64,000 nt of DNA from Labilibaculum sp041595635 (GTDB lineage Bacteria > Bacteroidota > Bacteroidia > Bacteroidales > Marinifilaceae): positions 62,001 to 126,000 of the forward strand of contig NZ_JBFHJW010000001.1 of NCBI RefSeq assembly GCF_041595635.1, given 5' to 3'. The notes beneath the pieces were generated by a model. The model worked only from the letters and a program-made list of their open reading frames with translations, did not search any database and was not told where the DNA came from. Positions 26,513 to 36,402 of this stretch are shown in pieces. Position 1 is the first letter of the stretch; each line of letters begins with the position of its first letter. The translations under genes and the position numbers were made by a program.

Positions 26513-29500
26513 TTAGTCTTCTTTTTCTTGATTTTTGTTTGACTTTAGGAAATTCAAATATTTTCTCATCAACTCAGAAAAGGTATTAAATTCTTCTTTG
26601 TAAAAAATTCCGATTCCTTGCGTATTTTTATTTTGTTCGTATAAAATGTATTCATTTGAACGAGTGAAAGCTGTTAGTTGCAATTTTCCTTTTTTATCCA
26701 ATTTTAAGTTCACATCAACGTCGCCCACAATGTCGTTGCTATTGGTTTCGCTATCTCCGGTTCCTATGTTTCCATTTATAGTTACTTTATCATTAAAGAT
26801 TTGAGTGGAAAGTGCTAATTCTATTTCATCACTGGTTAAATCATCCCCAGGCTGATAACTTACTCCAATGTCGAAATCGTTACTAATTTGACTTAGCCAA
26901 TTTGATAATTGATTGGAAAGCATTTCGCTTGTGGTAAGACCAACCGCATAACTAGAGTTTTTATTTTCAAAATCAGGATCGGTTGATCTTAGGTATTCCG
27001 GAGTATAGAATCGGTTTAAAACAAGGAGCGATAAAATCTGTTTGTTTAATTCATCTTCGCTAGAGAATTGTCCTTCCAGAAGACTTTGTGTTTGCTGATC
27101 TAAAGTGGGAAAATTAATGTCGAATTTAATAATTGGATTTTCAAGATCCTGACTTAAATTCATATTGCATTCTACCATAATCTTTTTAGACGTGTCGATA
27201 TACGGAGTGTCTAATAGTAGATCGTACAAACTTGTTTTAACACTATATACCGCATTAATATTAATGATTGCGTTATAGGGATCTCCATTCCATTTGATAT
27301 TACCTCCATTGGAAAGATCAAATTTTTTGTTGATCACGTTTTGTAAGGTGAAAAGGTAGCTACCCGATTGGATTGTATAATCGCCAAATATTTTAAAATC
27401 ACCTTTTGCATCGCTTTCTAATTTTAGGTTTCCACCACCTTTTGCTTTTAGTACGTCGCCAATTTTAGAATCGAAAATAATTTGAATTTCTGTTTCAGGA
27501 GTTATTTCTAAATCGCAGTTTAAGCGAATTCCCGTAAGATCAATTTTGTATTCTTCCTCTGTATTATTTATTGAATGATTGTTCGAATTTACGAACTTTA
27601 TGAAATTGCTTTCTTCAATATCACTACTGTTGTTCATAGGAACAAATAGTCTGGTGTTTTTACCTGTTTTAGCGGTAATTTCTACGTCTAAATTATTAAT
27701 AGGACCATATACTGAAGTAATTCCTGTGAGATAGGCTTGTCCATAAAATGTTTCATTATCCGTAATTTTTGTATTTAAAACATTAAAAGAAAGAGTGTTT
27801 ACGGCAAGATCTAAATTGAAATTACTAAATTGTTCGTGAGAAATTACACCGTAAGCAATTGCTGTGTTGTTGTTTTCATCCAATAGTTTTAGTTTGTTAA
27901 ACTGTAGCTCTTTAGGCGTTATTTTTATGCTATCATCACAAGTGTAGATAGTTTGTAATTTGTTAATTTTAAAGCTGGAATTTTCTAGTTTTAGAAAGCC
28001 TGAAGATTCAGGCTTAGACGGTGAACCATTGATATGAATAGAACCCGAGGCATTTCCTTTTATCTCCGAAATGTTTTCCTGAAGGTAAGGCGTGAGCAAA
28101 CTCAATCGAATACTATCAATGCGAATATCCATATTTAAGGAATCCTGCTCAGGAAAATAGCTTCCCTTCAGGTCGAGTTCCTTTTGTGATTTGTAGTTGG
28201 TAAATGTGGTAAAAGATAATTCCTTGTTGGCTTTATCCCAATTGCTGTTCAGATAAAAATCGCCTATCGTATCTTGATTAAAAATCAGATTTTCCAGGTG
28301 AAAGTCGGAGTTGGATAATCTGTCTCCGTAAAAATCAGATAACTGCATGTATCCGCGGACAGTTCCGTCAATATTAATGTTTTTCTCACGGGTTAAATCA
28401 TTTAAATCCTTAAGACTTATGTTCTGTATTTGGAAGTTAATGCTATCGCTAGGATTGGATGAAATTTTCCCATCCAAACTAAAATATTGATTTTTTCTGC
28501 TGACTTTAAAATTATCAATAGCATAGCTGGTACTATCAATAATCAAGTTAGATTTTTGAAGAGACCAAATGCTATCGGCCATGATAATTGTGCTTGGCAA
28601 TAAATCAACATTCCAAATGGTGTGATCCGATGTTTTTGATTTTTCAACCTTTGCTTGAGCTTTAAGATAGCCACTGTAGGTAACGGCATCCCAATTGTTC
28701 CAAAGTAGGTCGATATCGATATTATTGTTGCTCGCAGTAATTTTTTGAGATAGATTGTATAATCTAAAATTATTCGAGAAAGTGTATTTGTTGGTTCGAC
28801 CTTTAAGCTCCAGTTTTTTATTATTTGTGGATAGATCAAGCTTGAGTTCTTCGAAAGTGTTATCGTTTACTTTTACGCTTGTGGTCTCAAAATTCATATG
28901 AACAAGTTGTTCTTTTGCGTTTAATTTTCCTTCTAAACTAGAATTAGATGCTAGTTTTATATTTGGGAAAATAAGTTTTGTTAAAGGTTCAGTTTCTTTT
29001 AAATTGATTGAAAATTGGAAATTATTGGTACTATCGATACTAAGAGCTTCTTTTTGGGAGGCATAGGCTGGAAGATAGATGTGGGCCATTTGTTTTACTG
29101 AGGAAACCAATTTGTCAATCTCATAATTTCCTTCTATTTTGGCATCTGCAATATCCGAATTAACTTCTACCTTTTTAATTAATGGTGATGAAAAAGAGTT
29201 GATTGTAAATATGTTGAGGCTATACTCACCCAAGCTGTTTTTATAATCGGTGTTCGTAAGTTCGATTGTTCCATTGGCATTGTCAAAATCATCACCTTTA
29301 AAGTTGGCATTTAAGGATAAACTTAATTCTGCTTTGGGGTCGGTGGTATTTAAATGCAAAGGAAATAGTTTGGCTTTTCGAAGATGTGAACTAAATTCCA
29401 TCGTCGGATTTTCCTTTGAAAAGTTGATGTTACCTTTAAAATCGAAACCAATATTTGGATCTTCAATGGAAATTTGTCCATCAAATCGAGAATTATCAAA

Positions 29501-30988
29501 AAAGCCGTCTAAAGAAAGGTTTTTATATTGATAATCATAGAAATCTACTTTACTGATGTTTCCTTTTATGATTCCTTGAGTAAGCTCAGGTTCTGTAAAA
29601 CCATTCACTGAAACATTTAAGAATATGTTTCCTAATTTATCTTGTTCTAGTAACCCGCCTAAATTAAAGTCTGATGATTTAAGATCACCTGTGAAATTTA
29701 ATCGGTTACTTCCCGACTTGGGTCTAAATAGTATATCGGTTTCTAATTTTCCCAATTCAGTCAAGAAATCACCGTAAAAGACGAAGTCATTTAAAAAACC
29801 ATTAAATTGTCCGGTGTAATGAATCAATCCCAGGTTATCGAAGTAGTCAGGCAAATTAAAATGTTCTTTTGCATACCCAGGAATATATACTTTCTCAATA
29901 TCCGAAATGGTGGTTGTTAACTCCTCAAAATAGGCTTCCAAATAAGAATCTTTAAGGTAGGGGAGACCATTCATGTAAAATTGACCTTTAAGAACGGTGT
30001 TGTCGCCATAAAGAATGTCAATGTTTTTTCCCCGCAAATCGTAAATTGTGCCGTAAATATGTCCTGTGATAAATCCTGTTTCTCGAAATCCAAGCAGCAA
30101 TTCATTAAAGTAGGCAACATCCAAAAAGCTTACTCGTGAGGATGTAATTTGGAAATCGAGTTTCATTTTTTTTGTAAAATTCGCCCAACAAGCTTCTCCT
30201 GGTTCGTAGTTGAAATACAAGTGCTCGGCTTGCAGTATGCTGTTGGGTGCAGTAATGTTAACATCTTTTAAACCCCATTGTTTGCTGGTAATCCAGGTTC
30301 TTGCTTTGAAATCGATAATTTCAAAACCTGATTTTTCAAGGCAACTTAAATGTTTGACTTGAAAGTCGACAGAATCGCCGATGATTTTAATGTTTCGAGC
30401 CTGTAAATTTAGTTTCGATACATAAATATTGTTGTAATTCATTCCAAATTCCTGAGGAATTGTGTCTACGGCCAAGTAGCCAAACTGAGAGTTAAGAAGA
30501 TCAATATTGGCAACTGTAATATTCCAGGATTTTTGGGAGTCATTACTTTTATTCCCAGAGCTTCCTTTTTTCGATAAGGAATCGAGAAAAACCTCGTAGT
30601 TGAACAATCTATTTTCATTTTCATGAAGATTTACATAGGCTTTTTCTAAGGTGAGCTTTTGGATGAAAAGTTTATGTTGTTTGAGTTTGAAAGAATCAAT
30701 TTTGGCAGTTAAATTCCCAACATAAAGAAGGGTGTCTTTTTGATAGTCTTCAAGGTATAAGCCTTTAAGTATAATGCTTTTGAAGGGGGATATGCTTACG
30801 CCTTCAATTCTTACAGGAGTATTTGTTTGTTCTGAAATATAATTGGCTATTTTTTGGCTTACATAGGTCTGAACATGACTATTTAGGAATACTAAATAAG
30901 TCATTATTGGGAGCATAATGAGAACCAGCAGGGTCCAAATTGATATTTTGAGAAATTTTTTGATAATTTTGCGTTTTGTGAGTTGCAC
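26513..30988 (-). CDS. tamB: TamB-family translocation/assembly module protein
   Basis: 1491-residue AsmA/TamB-like protein with one N-terminal transmembrane anchor (about 13-35), a very long repetitive beta-rich body predicted to form a lipid-carrying groove between the membranes, and the conserved C-terminal TamB domain (about 1130-1470, with MLSNQLSNWLSQISNDFDIGVSY). TamB proteins are thought to help assemble outer-membrane proteins and move phospholipids across the periplasm. There is no ATG near the start; the GTG at 30988 gives a proper anchor. It is divergent from tsaD and no tamA/BamA homologue is nearby. Confidence 0.93.
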   Translation of the reverse strand: MQLTKRKIIKKFLKISIWTLLVLIMLPIMTYLVFLNSHVQTYVSQKIANYISEQTNTPVRIEGVSISPFKSIILKGLYLEDYQKDTLLYVGNLTAKIDSFKLKQHKLFIQKLTLEKAYVNLHENENRLFNYEVFLDSLSKKGSSGNKSNDSQKSWNITVANIDLLNSQFGYLAVDTIPQEFGMNYNNIYVSKLNLQARNIKIIGDSVDFQVKHLSCLEKSGFEIIDFKARTWITSKQWGLKDVNITAPNSILQAEHLYFNYEPGEACWANFTKKMKLDFQITSSRVSFLDVAYFNELLLGFRETGFITGHIYGTIYDLRGKNIDILYGDNTVLKGQFYMNGLPYLKDSYLEAYFEELTTTISDIEKVYIPGYAKEHFNLPDYFDNLGLIHYTGQFNGFLNDFVFYGDFLTELGKLETDILFRPKSGSNRLNFTGDLKSSDFNLGGLLEQDKLGNIFLNVSVNGFTEPELTQGIIKGNISKVDFYDYQYKNLSLDGFFDNSRFDGQISIEDPNIGFDFKGNINFSKENPTMEFSSHLRKAKLFPLHLNTTDPKAELSLSLNANFKGDDFDNANGTIELTNTDYKNSLGEYSLNIFTINSFSSPLIKKVEVNSDIADAKIEGNYEIDKLVSSVKQMAHIYLPAYASQKEALSIDSTNNFQFSINLKETEPLTKLIFPNIKLASNSSLEGKLNAKEQLVHMNFETTSVKVNDNTFEELKLDLSTNNKKLELKGRTNKYTFSNNFRLYNLSQKITASNNNIDIDLLWNNWDAVTYSGYLKAQAKVEKSKTSDHTIWNVDLLPSTIIMADSIWSLQKSNLIIDSTSYAIDNFKVSRKNQYFSLDGKISSNPSDSINFQIQNISLKDLNDLTREKNINIDGTVRGYMQLSDFYGDRLSNSDFHLENLIFNQDTIGDFYLNSNWDKANKELSFTTFTNYKSQKELDLKGSYFPEQDSLNMDIRIDSIRLSLLTPYLQENISEIKGNASGSIHINGSPSKPESSGFLKLENSSFKINKLQTIYTCDDSIKITPKELQFNKLKLLDENNNTAIAYGVISHEQFSNFNLDLAVNTLSFNVLNTKITDNETFYGQAYLTGITSVYGPINNLDVEITAKTGKNTRLFVPMNNSSDIEESNFIKFVNSNNHSINNTEEEYKIDLTGIRLNCDLEITPETEIQIIFDSKIGDVLKAKGGGNLKLESDAKGDFKIFGDYTIQSGSYLFTLQNVINKKFDLSNGGNIKWNGDPYNAIININAVYSVKTSLYDLLLDTPYIDTSKKIMVECNMNLSQDLENPIIKFDINFPTLDQQTQSLLEGQFSSEDELNKQILSLLVLNRFYTPEYLRSTDPDFENKNSSYAVGLTTSEMLSNQLSNWLSQISNDFDIGVSYQPGDDLTSDEIELALSTQIFNDKVTINGNIGTGDSETNSNDIVGDVDVNLKLDKKGKLQLTAFTRSNEYILYEQNKNTQGIGIFYKEEFNTFSELMRKYLNFLKSNKNQEKED

Positions 30989-31105
30989 AAAATTAGCTAA
31001 AAAGATGTTGATTTTTACATCTAATTTAGGGTTGGAGGTGTTTTTTGATTTTTTTAACCTTTTAGGTGGGGAACGCTATCTTTATTTGGATTTAAAATAA
31101 AATTA

Positions 31106-32128
31106 ATGAGTATAACAATATTAGGAATTGAGTCGTCTTGCGATGATACTTCAGCATCTATATTAGTAGATGGAGTGATTTATTCAAATATTATTGCCAG
31201 TCAGGATGTTCATATGGATTATGGGGGCGTTGTTCCAGAGTTAGCTTCCAGAGCTCATCAACAAAATATAATTCCTGTAGTGCATCAGGCTATAGCCAAA
31301 GCGGGAATAACTGCTGATGATATTGATGCTGTTGCTTTTACCAGAGGTCCAGGCTTGCTTGGATCCTTAATGGTAGGCACTTCCTTCGCGAAAGGTTTTG
31401 CTCTTTCAAAAAACATTCCTCTTATTGAGGTAAATCATCTTCAGGCTCATATACTGGCGCATTTTATCGATGATTTAAAAAACCAGTACGAGCATCCATC
31501 TTTTCCCTTTTTGGCATTACTGGTTTCGGGTGGTAATTCTCAAATTATTGTAGTGAAAGATCATTTAGAGATGGAGGTAATTGGAGAAACCATTGACGAT
31601 GCTGCTGGAGAGGCTTTTGATAAATGTGCTAAGGTAATGGGCTTACCTTATCCGGGAGGGCCTTTAATCGATAAGAAAGCTAAACTTGGAAACCCTTTGG
31701 CTTTTGAATTTAGCAAACCTAAAATAAAAGGACTAAACTATAGTTTTAGCGGGCTTAAAACTTCATTTTTATATTTTCTTCGGGATAGAATTAAGGAGAA
31801 TCCTGATTTTATTGAAGAAAATATGAATGATTTGTGTGCTTCTTTGCAACATACAATTGTTAAAATTTTAATGAATAAGGTAAAAAAGGCCGCAAAGGAA
31901 ACGGGTATTCGTGAAGTAGCTATCGCTGGTGGTGTTTCGGCCAATTCTGGCTTGCAAATCGCACTAAGAGAAGCTGCAGACAAATACAAATGGAAAGTGT
32001 ACGTTCCGCAACTTGGTTATTCTCTTGATAATGCGGCAATGGTAGCGATTACAGGATATTTTAAATATCTCAGGAAAGAATTTGTTGAACAGGATACGGC
32101 TCCTTTTGCAAGGATGACTATTAAATAA
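31106..32128 (+). CDS. tsaD: tRNA N6-adenosine threonylcarbamoyltransferase TsaD
   Basis: Transfers the threonylcarbamoyl group to A37 of tRNAs that read ANN codons, to form t6A. Seen: the ASKHA-fold start ILGIESSCDDTSAS, the iron-binding His111 and His115 in NHLQAHI, VSGGNSQI and AIAGGVSANSGL. 340 residues is the normal length. Start ATG at 31106. It is divergent from tamB and ends at a hairpin shared with the gene on the other strand. Confidence 0.97.
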   Translation: MSITILGIESSCDDTSASILVDGVIYSNIIASQDVHMDYGGVVPELASRAHQQNIIPVVHQAIAKAGITADDIDAVAFTRGPGLLGSLMVGTSFAKGFALSKNIPLIEVNHLQAHILAHFIDDLKNQYEHPSFPFLALLVSGGNSQIIVVKDHLEMEVIGETIDDAAGEAFDKCAKVMGLPYPGGPLIDKKAKLGNPLAFEFSKPKIKGLNYSFSGLKTSFLYFLRDRIKENPDFIEENMNDLCASLQHTIVKILMNKVKKAAKETGIREVAIAGGVSANSGLQIALREAADKYKWKVYVPQLGYSLDNAAMVAITGYFKYLRKEFVEQDTAPFARMTIK

Positions 32129-32135
32129 TAGATAT

Positions 32136-32165
32136 AAAACGGAAGATTCAATATCTTCCGTTTTT
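32136..32165 (+). terminator. Intrinsic terminator of tsaD
   Basis: ACGGAAGAT and ATCTTCCGT form a perfect stem with flanking A-T pairs, then five T. It touches the stop codon of the convergent membrane protein gene, so it may end both transcripts. Confidence 0.88.
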
Positions 32166-32625
32166 AATTTAGGTTCAAATAATTTTTGAGTACAGTTATC
32201 GCATTTTTACTAAAACAACATAAATCGATGGAAATTATTTCTTTGTTTTTGAGTACGATCAGTAATTTTTTCTTTTCGATGCTAAAGTCTTTAATGTCCT
32301 TTAAATAGATTTTTAGCTTCTTATTTCCCCACCCCGTTTTATAGGTTAATTTTCTGGCATTAATTTGCAAATATTCTCGAGGGTATAGGAATTTGCAACC
32401 TAAAAGCAAGCCAATAAAATAAAGAGATACCACCACAAGTATAAAGATGAAGTATTCGCTAAAAGGACAGAAGTTAAGATAGTTAATGAACGCATATAAA
32501 AAGGCAGCACAAATAAAAAAGGAAATTCCAAGGGCTAATTGTATTCCTTTCGATTCGTTGTTGTTAATTTTATGGTCGCGTATGTCAAATTCAAATTGAA
32601 GCATCGGCATAAAATTTAGGTTCAT
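32164..32625 (-). CDS. Small membrane protein, function unknown
   Basis: 153 residues with two adjacent transmembrane helices (about 27-45 and 57-80) and a C-terminal cytoplasmic half with alternating basic strands (KLKIYLKDIKDFSIEKKKLLIVLKNKEI), the layout of a PH-like small membrane protein. I do not recognise the family. The start could be Met1, Met6 or Met8. It lies 64 bases downstream of the CYTH gene on the same strand and may be the last gene of that transcript. Confidence 0.6.
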   Translation of the reverse strand: MNLNFMPMLQFEFDIRDHKINNNESKGIQLALGISFFICAAFLYAFINYLNFCPFSEYFIFILVVVSLYFIGLLLGCKFLYPREYLQINARKLTYKTGWGNKKLKIYLKDIKDFSIEKKKLLIVLKNKEIISIDLCCFSKNAITVLKNYLNLN

Positions 32626-32689
32626 TAGTAAAGTTAGTAAATACTTGTATTAAAAATGAATAAAATATGACTGATCCTACATTGTATTC

Positions 32690-33232
32690 TTATTCGTCAA
32701 TCAATATTTGATTGAAAAGTTGATTTTGTTGCAGAAGATCAGAGTATGATTCAGCTAGTAAATCTTTGGCATTTATTTCTAATATTTTGATGTAATGGTT
32801 GCATTGTTCTTGCAATTTTTCAGTAGGAATGGTTCCGTTTGTATCCATCGCTTCTATTTCTACAAAATTGCCTAATCCTTTTACTGTATCGATATGAAAA
32901 ATCACATTATCAATTAGGTAAATTTCTCTTATTTTATCAACAATACATTTTGAACCTACTGTTTTTTCAAGAATTTCTTTGAGAGAAGAATCTGTATTGC
33001 TTTTATAAAGGACAACTTTGCTTTTTTTACAGCCTTTTTTATCTTCTCGGATGTAGTGAATCAATTGATTTTCAGCCTTTCCTTCTCTGAGTTTTAATCG
33101 TCCTGATTTGGAATGAAAATAGGTATCTGTTTGATGATCGGTAGCTTGAAGTTTTGCGCCATTTGAAAGAAGTATTTCTTTTATTGCCTGCTTGTTATTG
33201 CAGTAAGCTTTTATTTCTATGCTAGTTGGCAT
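32690..33232 (-). CDS. CYTH domain protein (class IV adenylate cyclase / triphosphatase fold)
   Basis: 180 residues of the triphosphate-tunnel metalloenzyme fold. Seen: SIEIKA at the N terminus in place of the usual ExExK, then GRLKLREG, HYIREDKKG, and VEIEAMD, which supply the basic tunnel lining and metal-binding acids. Family members make cAMP or hydrolyse inorganic or thiamine triphosphate; the activity here is not predictable. The first Glu of ExExK is Ser4, a departure discussed in the findings. It lies 110 bases downstream of cheB. Cytoplasmic. Confidence 0.82.
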   Translation of the reverse strand: MPTSIEIKAYCNNKQAIKEILLSNGAKLQATDHQTDTYFHSKSGRLKLREGKAENQLIHYIREDKKGCKKSKVVLYKSNTDSSLKEILEKTVGSKCIVDKIREIYLIDNVIFHIDTVKGLGNFVEIEAMDTNGTIPTEKLQEQCNHYIKILEINAKDLLAESYSDLLQQNQLFNQILIDE

Positions 33233-33342
33233 TTTTTATATGAGATGTTGATTTGGGCGAAAGGTCGGAAAAAATATTGATTTTGCTTGCATTTACATTC
33301 GGCGATTTATAGCAAGCTTATTAATGAGAAAAAAGCCAAATT

Positions 33343-33903
33343 TTATTGTGTTAATTCTCTTATTTTGGAAGGAATATCATTCAATACCAATTGAAAATCT
33401 GGTTGCATAATTCGGATGGCAGAAGCAGGCATTATACTTGCGATTGCAGTTTCTGGATTCTCAACAATTGTAGTTCCTCCGCAGGCTTGAATTTCTTTTA
33501 TTCCCAATGCTCCATCTTGATTTAGGCCCGTTAAAAGAATTCCGATCAGCTGATTTTTATAATGCCAGGCTGCTGATTCAAAAAGCGCATCGATAGAAGG
33601 ACGTGAATGATTAATTTTAGGATCACTCGAAAGGGCAATACTTGATTGTTCATCAACAAGCAGATGATAGTTTGGAGGTGCAAAATAAATTGTTCCTGTT
33701 TGTATTTTTTCTTTTTCATCGGCTTCTTTCACGTGTAAATTAGTGCGTTTATTCAAGGCAGTAATGAAAGAATCATTTTTGTGTTCACCAATGTGCAGAA
33801 CAACTAAAATTGGCAAAGAGAAATTCTCTGGCAGATTTTTGATGATGGCTGTAAGCGCCTCCAGTCCGCCGAATGATGTGCCGATGACGATAGCTTTATA
33901 CAT
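33343..33903 (-). CDS. cheB: CheB-type protein-glutamate methylesterase domain, stand-alone
   Basis: 186 residues comprising only the CheB catalytic domain, without the N-terminal receiver of classical CheB. The catalytic triad is visible: Ser10 in GTSFGG, His37 in VVLHIG and Asp130 in GLNQDGA, with FAPPNYHLLV and the C-terminal ENPETAIASIMPASAI motif. It should hydrolyse glutamyl methyl esters, or deamidate glutamine, on a signalling protein. Its start overlaps the cheR stop by one base, so the two are translationally coupled. Without its own receiver, activity must be controlled in another way. Confidence 0.93.
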   Translation of the reverse strand: MYKAIVIGTSFGGLEALTAIIKNLPENFSLPILVVLHIGEHKNDSFITALNKRTNLHVKEADEKEKIQTGTIYFAPPNYHLLVDEQSSIALSSDPKINHSRPSIDALFESAAWHYKNQLIGILLTGLNQDGALGIKEIQACGGTTIVENPETAIASIMPASAIRIMQPDFQLVLNDIPSKIRELTQ

Positions 33904-34745
33904 TAGTTAATTCTTTTTTTGAATATTCTTTGCATGACATCAATTTCGGAAAAATTGTGTTCCTGACTAGTAAAACGAAGAGATTCCTTGGTGCCTAAAC
34001 ATAAAAAGCCACTTGATGAAAGACTTTTATGAAATAAGTTTACAACTTTTGCCTGTAACTCTCTGTTGAAGTAAATGAGTACATTTCTGCAAAGAATTAA
34101 GTTGACTTCAGCAAAAACATCATCGGTAACTAAGTTGTGGTCGGCGAAAACAACTTTTTTAGCAAATTTTTGATCGAATTTAATTGAACCATATTTTGTT
34201 GTATAATGGTCGGATAATTTTCCTTTGCCTCCAGATTTTATGTAATTACGTTCATACTGATCTATATCTCGAGTTGGATAAATTCCTTGTTTAGCGATTT
34301 CTAATACCTTTCTGTTGAAGTCTGTAGCGTAAATCTGACAGCGATTTAATAATTTTTCTTCCTCTAACATAATAGCTAATGAGTATACCTCTTCACCTGT
34401 GGCACATCCTGCATGCCAAATTTTAATAAACGGATAGGTTCTTAAATTCGGAATGATATTCTCACGAAACGAGGAGTAAAAATCAGGATCACGAAACATT
34501 TCTGTAACGTTAATTGATAAATCAGCCAGTAGTTCTACAAAAGAATTCTTGTCTCTTAGAATTTTATCTTGAATTAAAGAAATGGAATCAAACTTACCAA
34601 TGGCCATTCTATGCATTAAACGCCTTTTTAAATGTGCCTTGGAATAGTTCCTAAAGTCGTAACCATATTTTTGGAAGATTGCTTCTAAGAGTAAAGGTAT
34701 TTCAATGTCTATATTTTCAAGATCTTCAAGTTTGTTCTGATCCAT
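33903..34745 (-). CDS. cheR: CheR-type SAM-dependent protein-glutamate methyltransferase
   Basis: 280 residues with the CheR N-terminal helical domain (YGYDFRNYSKAHLKRRLMHRM) and the methyltransferase core: HAGCATGEE at 111-119 binds SAM, YATDFN follows, and CRNVLIYF is the CheR signature. It methylates glutamates of coiled-coil receptors in chemotaxis systems, but no receptor, CheA, CheW or flagellar gene is near. It lies 9 bases after a REC-HK-REC kinase gene, so the probable targets are signalling proteins of this operon. Confidence 0.94.
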   Translation of the reverse strand: MDQNKLEDLENIDIEIPLLLEAIFQKYGYDFRNYSKAHLKRRLMHRMAIGKFDSISLIQDKILRDKNSFVELLADLSINVTEMFRDPDFYSSFRENIIPNLRTYPFIKIWHAGCATGEEVYSLAIMLEEEKLLNRCQIYATDFNRKVLEIAKQGIYPTRDIDQYERNYIKSGGKGKLSDHYTTKYGSIKFDQKFAKKVVFADHNLVTDDVFAEVNLILCRNVLIYFNRELQAKVVNLFHKSLSSSGFLCLGTKESLRFTSQEHNFSEIDVMQRIFKKRIN

Positions 34746-34754
34746 ATGAATGCT

Positions 34755-36350
34755 CTATTTTACTATGCTTTTTGATGCCTCACTTAATATTTTTCGAAGT
34801 TCATCTTCTTTGAATGGTTTACATAGAAAATTGTTCATGCCAGCTTCAATACATTTTTGTTTGTCTTCTACAAATGCATTTGCGGTAAGAGCTACAATAA
34901 CAGCAGGTTCATTAATCGTTTCTAAATTTTCATAGACTCTAATTTTTTCTGTGGCACTAATTCCGTCAAGTACAGGCATTTGCATATCCATTAATATGAC
35001 TTGATGGCGTTTTTCTTTATACATCTCAAATGCTTCCAGACCATTTTTAGCAATATCACATGTTAATCCCATCATTCGAAGGGTGAGAGTAACCACTTTT
35101 TGATTAATAGGATTGTCTTCGGCAACAAGTATCGATATATTCGAAGAAATTTCGGTGTTTTGATTATTCATTATATTTTCTATTTTTTCGTGGTATCCAA
35201 AATTTAATGTAAACATAAAATCTGACCCCTTTCCTAGTTCACTGTCTACGACAATTTCTCCACCCATTAACTGGGTTAAGTTTTTTGATATGGCAAGACC
35301 TAAACCTGTTCCGCCATATTCTCGGGTAGTAGATTTCTCAGACTGCATAAACTCTCGAAAGAGCTTTTTTTGTGCTTCTTTTGATATTCCAATTCCTGTA
35401 TCTTTTATCGAGAAAAATAAGGCGACTTGATCTTTTGTTTTTTCAATGCACTTTACGGAAAGGCATACACTGCCATTACCTGTGAATTTAATTGCGTTAT
35501 TGGCCAGATTCATCAGAATCTGATTCAAACGAAAGGAATCCCCAATTAACTGCTTTGGAATTGATTCATCCACTTCAATGTTAAACAAGATATTTTTATC
35601 AACCGCTTTAAAGTTTAAAAGATGAAAAACTGTATCAATTACTTTAGTAAGATTAAAATCGATATTTTCAATTTCAATTTGTCCTGCTTCAATTTTCGAG
35701 TAATCTAAAATATCATTGATAATTTGGATTAGGTTTTCTCCTGAATTAGTCATTACCTCCAACATGTCTTTTTGTTCGTCATTTAATTCCGATTGTAATA
35801 GTAATCGGGAAAGACCTAGAATTCCATTCATTGGGGAACGAATTTCATGGGACATATTGGCCAGAAAAAGCGATTTAGATAGTGTTGCTTTTTCTGCCTT
35901 ATTTTTTTCAATACTTAGTTCCTTATTTTTTTTTTCAAGGTGTTCTAATAGTTGATCGACTTCTAATTTTTGCTTATACAGATCAAGGAAAACTTTTACT
36001 TTACCAATTAATATTTCTGGAATAATTGGTTTAGGAATAAAGTCTACTGCGCCCGTTTCAATTCCTTTAATAATGTGAAGATCGCTTTGATGAATGGCTG
36101 AAACGAAGATGACTGGAAGTAGTTTTGTTTTCTTTCGTAGTCTCATCAATTCGAGGGTTTCATAACCATCCATGCCTGGCATTTGTACATCAAGAATGGC
36201 CATTGCATAGTCATACTTAAGACTATGTTTTAATGCTTCTTCTCCCGATGATGCACGGATGAATTCTACATCAAAATCGTCGAGAATTTTTTCGAGGCTG
36301 ATTAAATTCTCTTTTTTATCATCAACAATTAATATCTTAATTTTTTGCAT
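34755..36350 (-). CDS. REC-histidine kinase-REC hybrid signalling protein
   Basis: 531 residues from the ATG at 36350; the TTG nine codons earlier is rejected. Order: receiver 1 (about 4-125; phosphoacceptor Asp54 in AILDVQMPGMDG, conserved Lys in PKP), a short coiled coil, the HisKA domain with His168 in FLANMSHEIRSP, HATPase (NLANNAIKFTG, DTGIGI, GGTGLGLAI), then receiver 2 (about 405-525; Asp455 in VILMDMQMPVLDG, Lys in CKPF). No transmembrane segment, so it is a soluble kinase whose input is phosphorylation of receiver 1. It sits between the large membrane hybrid kinase (52-base gap) and cheR (9 bases), suggesting a phosphorelay within one operon. Confidence 0.95.
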   Translation of the reverse strand: MQKIKILIVDDKKENLISLEKILDDFDVEFIRASSGEEALKHSLKYDYAMAILDVQMPGMDGYETLELMRLRKKTKLLPVIFVSAIHQSDLHIIKGIETGAVDFIPKPIIPEILIGKVKVFLDLYKQKLEVDQLLEHLEKKNKELSIEKNKAEKATLSKSLFLANMSHEIRSPMNGILGLSRLLLQSELNDEQKDMLEVMTNSGENLIQIINDILDYSKIEAGQIEIENIDFNLTKVIDTVFHLLNFKAVDKNILFNIEVDESIPKQLIGDSFRLNQILMNLANNAIKFTGNGSVCLSVKCIEKTKDQVALFFSIKDTGIGISKEAQKKLFREFMQSEKSTTREYGGTGLGLAISKNLTQLMGGEIVVDSELGKGSDFMFTLNFGYHEKIENIMNNQNTEISSNISILVAEDNPINQKVVTLTLRMMGLTCDIAKNGLEAFEMYKEKRHQVILMDMQMPVLDGISATEKIRVYENLETINEPAVIVALTANAFVEDKQKCIEAGMNNFLCKPFKEDELRKILSEASKSIVK

Positions 36351-36402
36351 TTCTGGTTGTTGTAGTTTTTTATCCAATTCTATCTATACGATAAGGTTCC
36401 AC

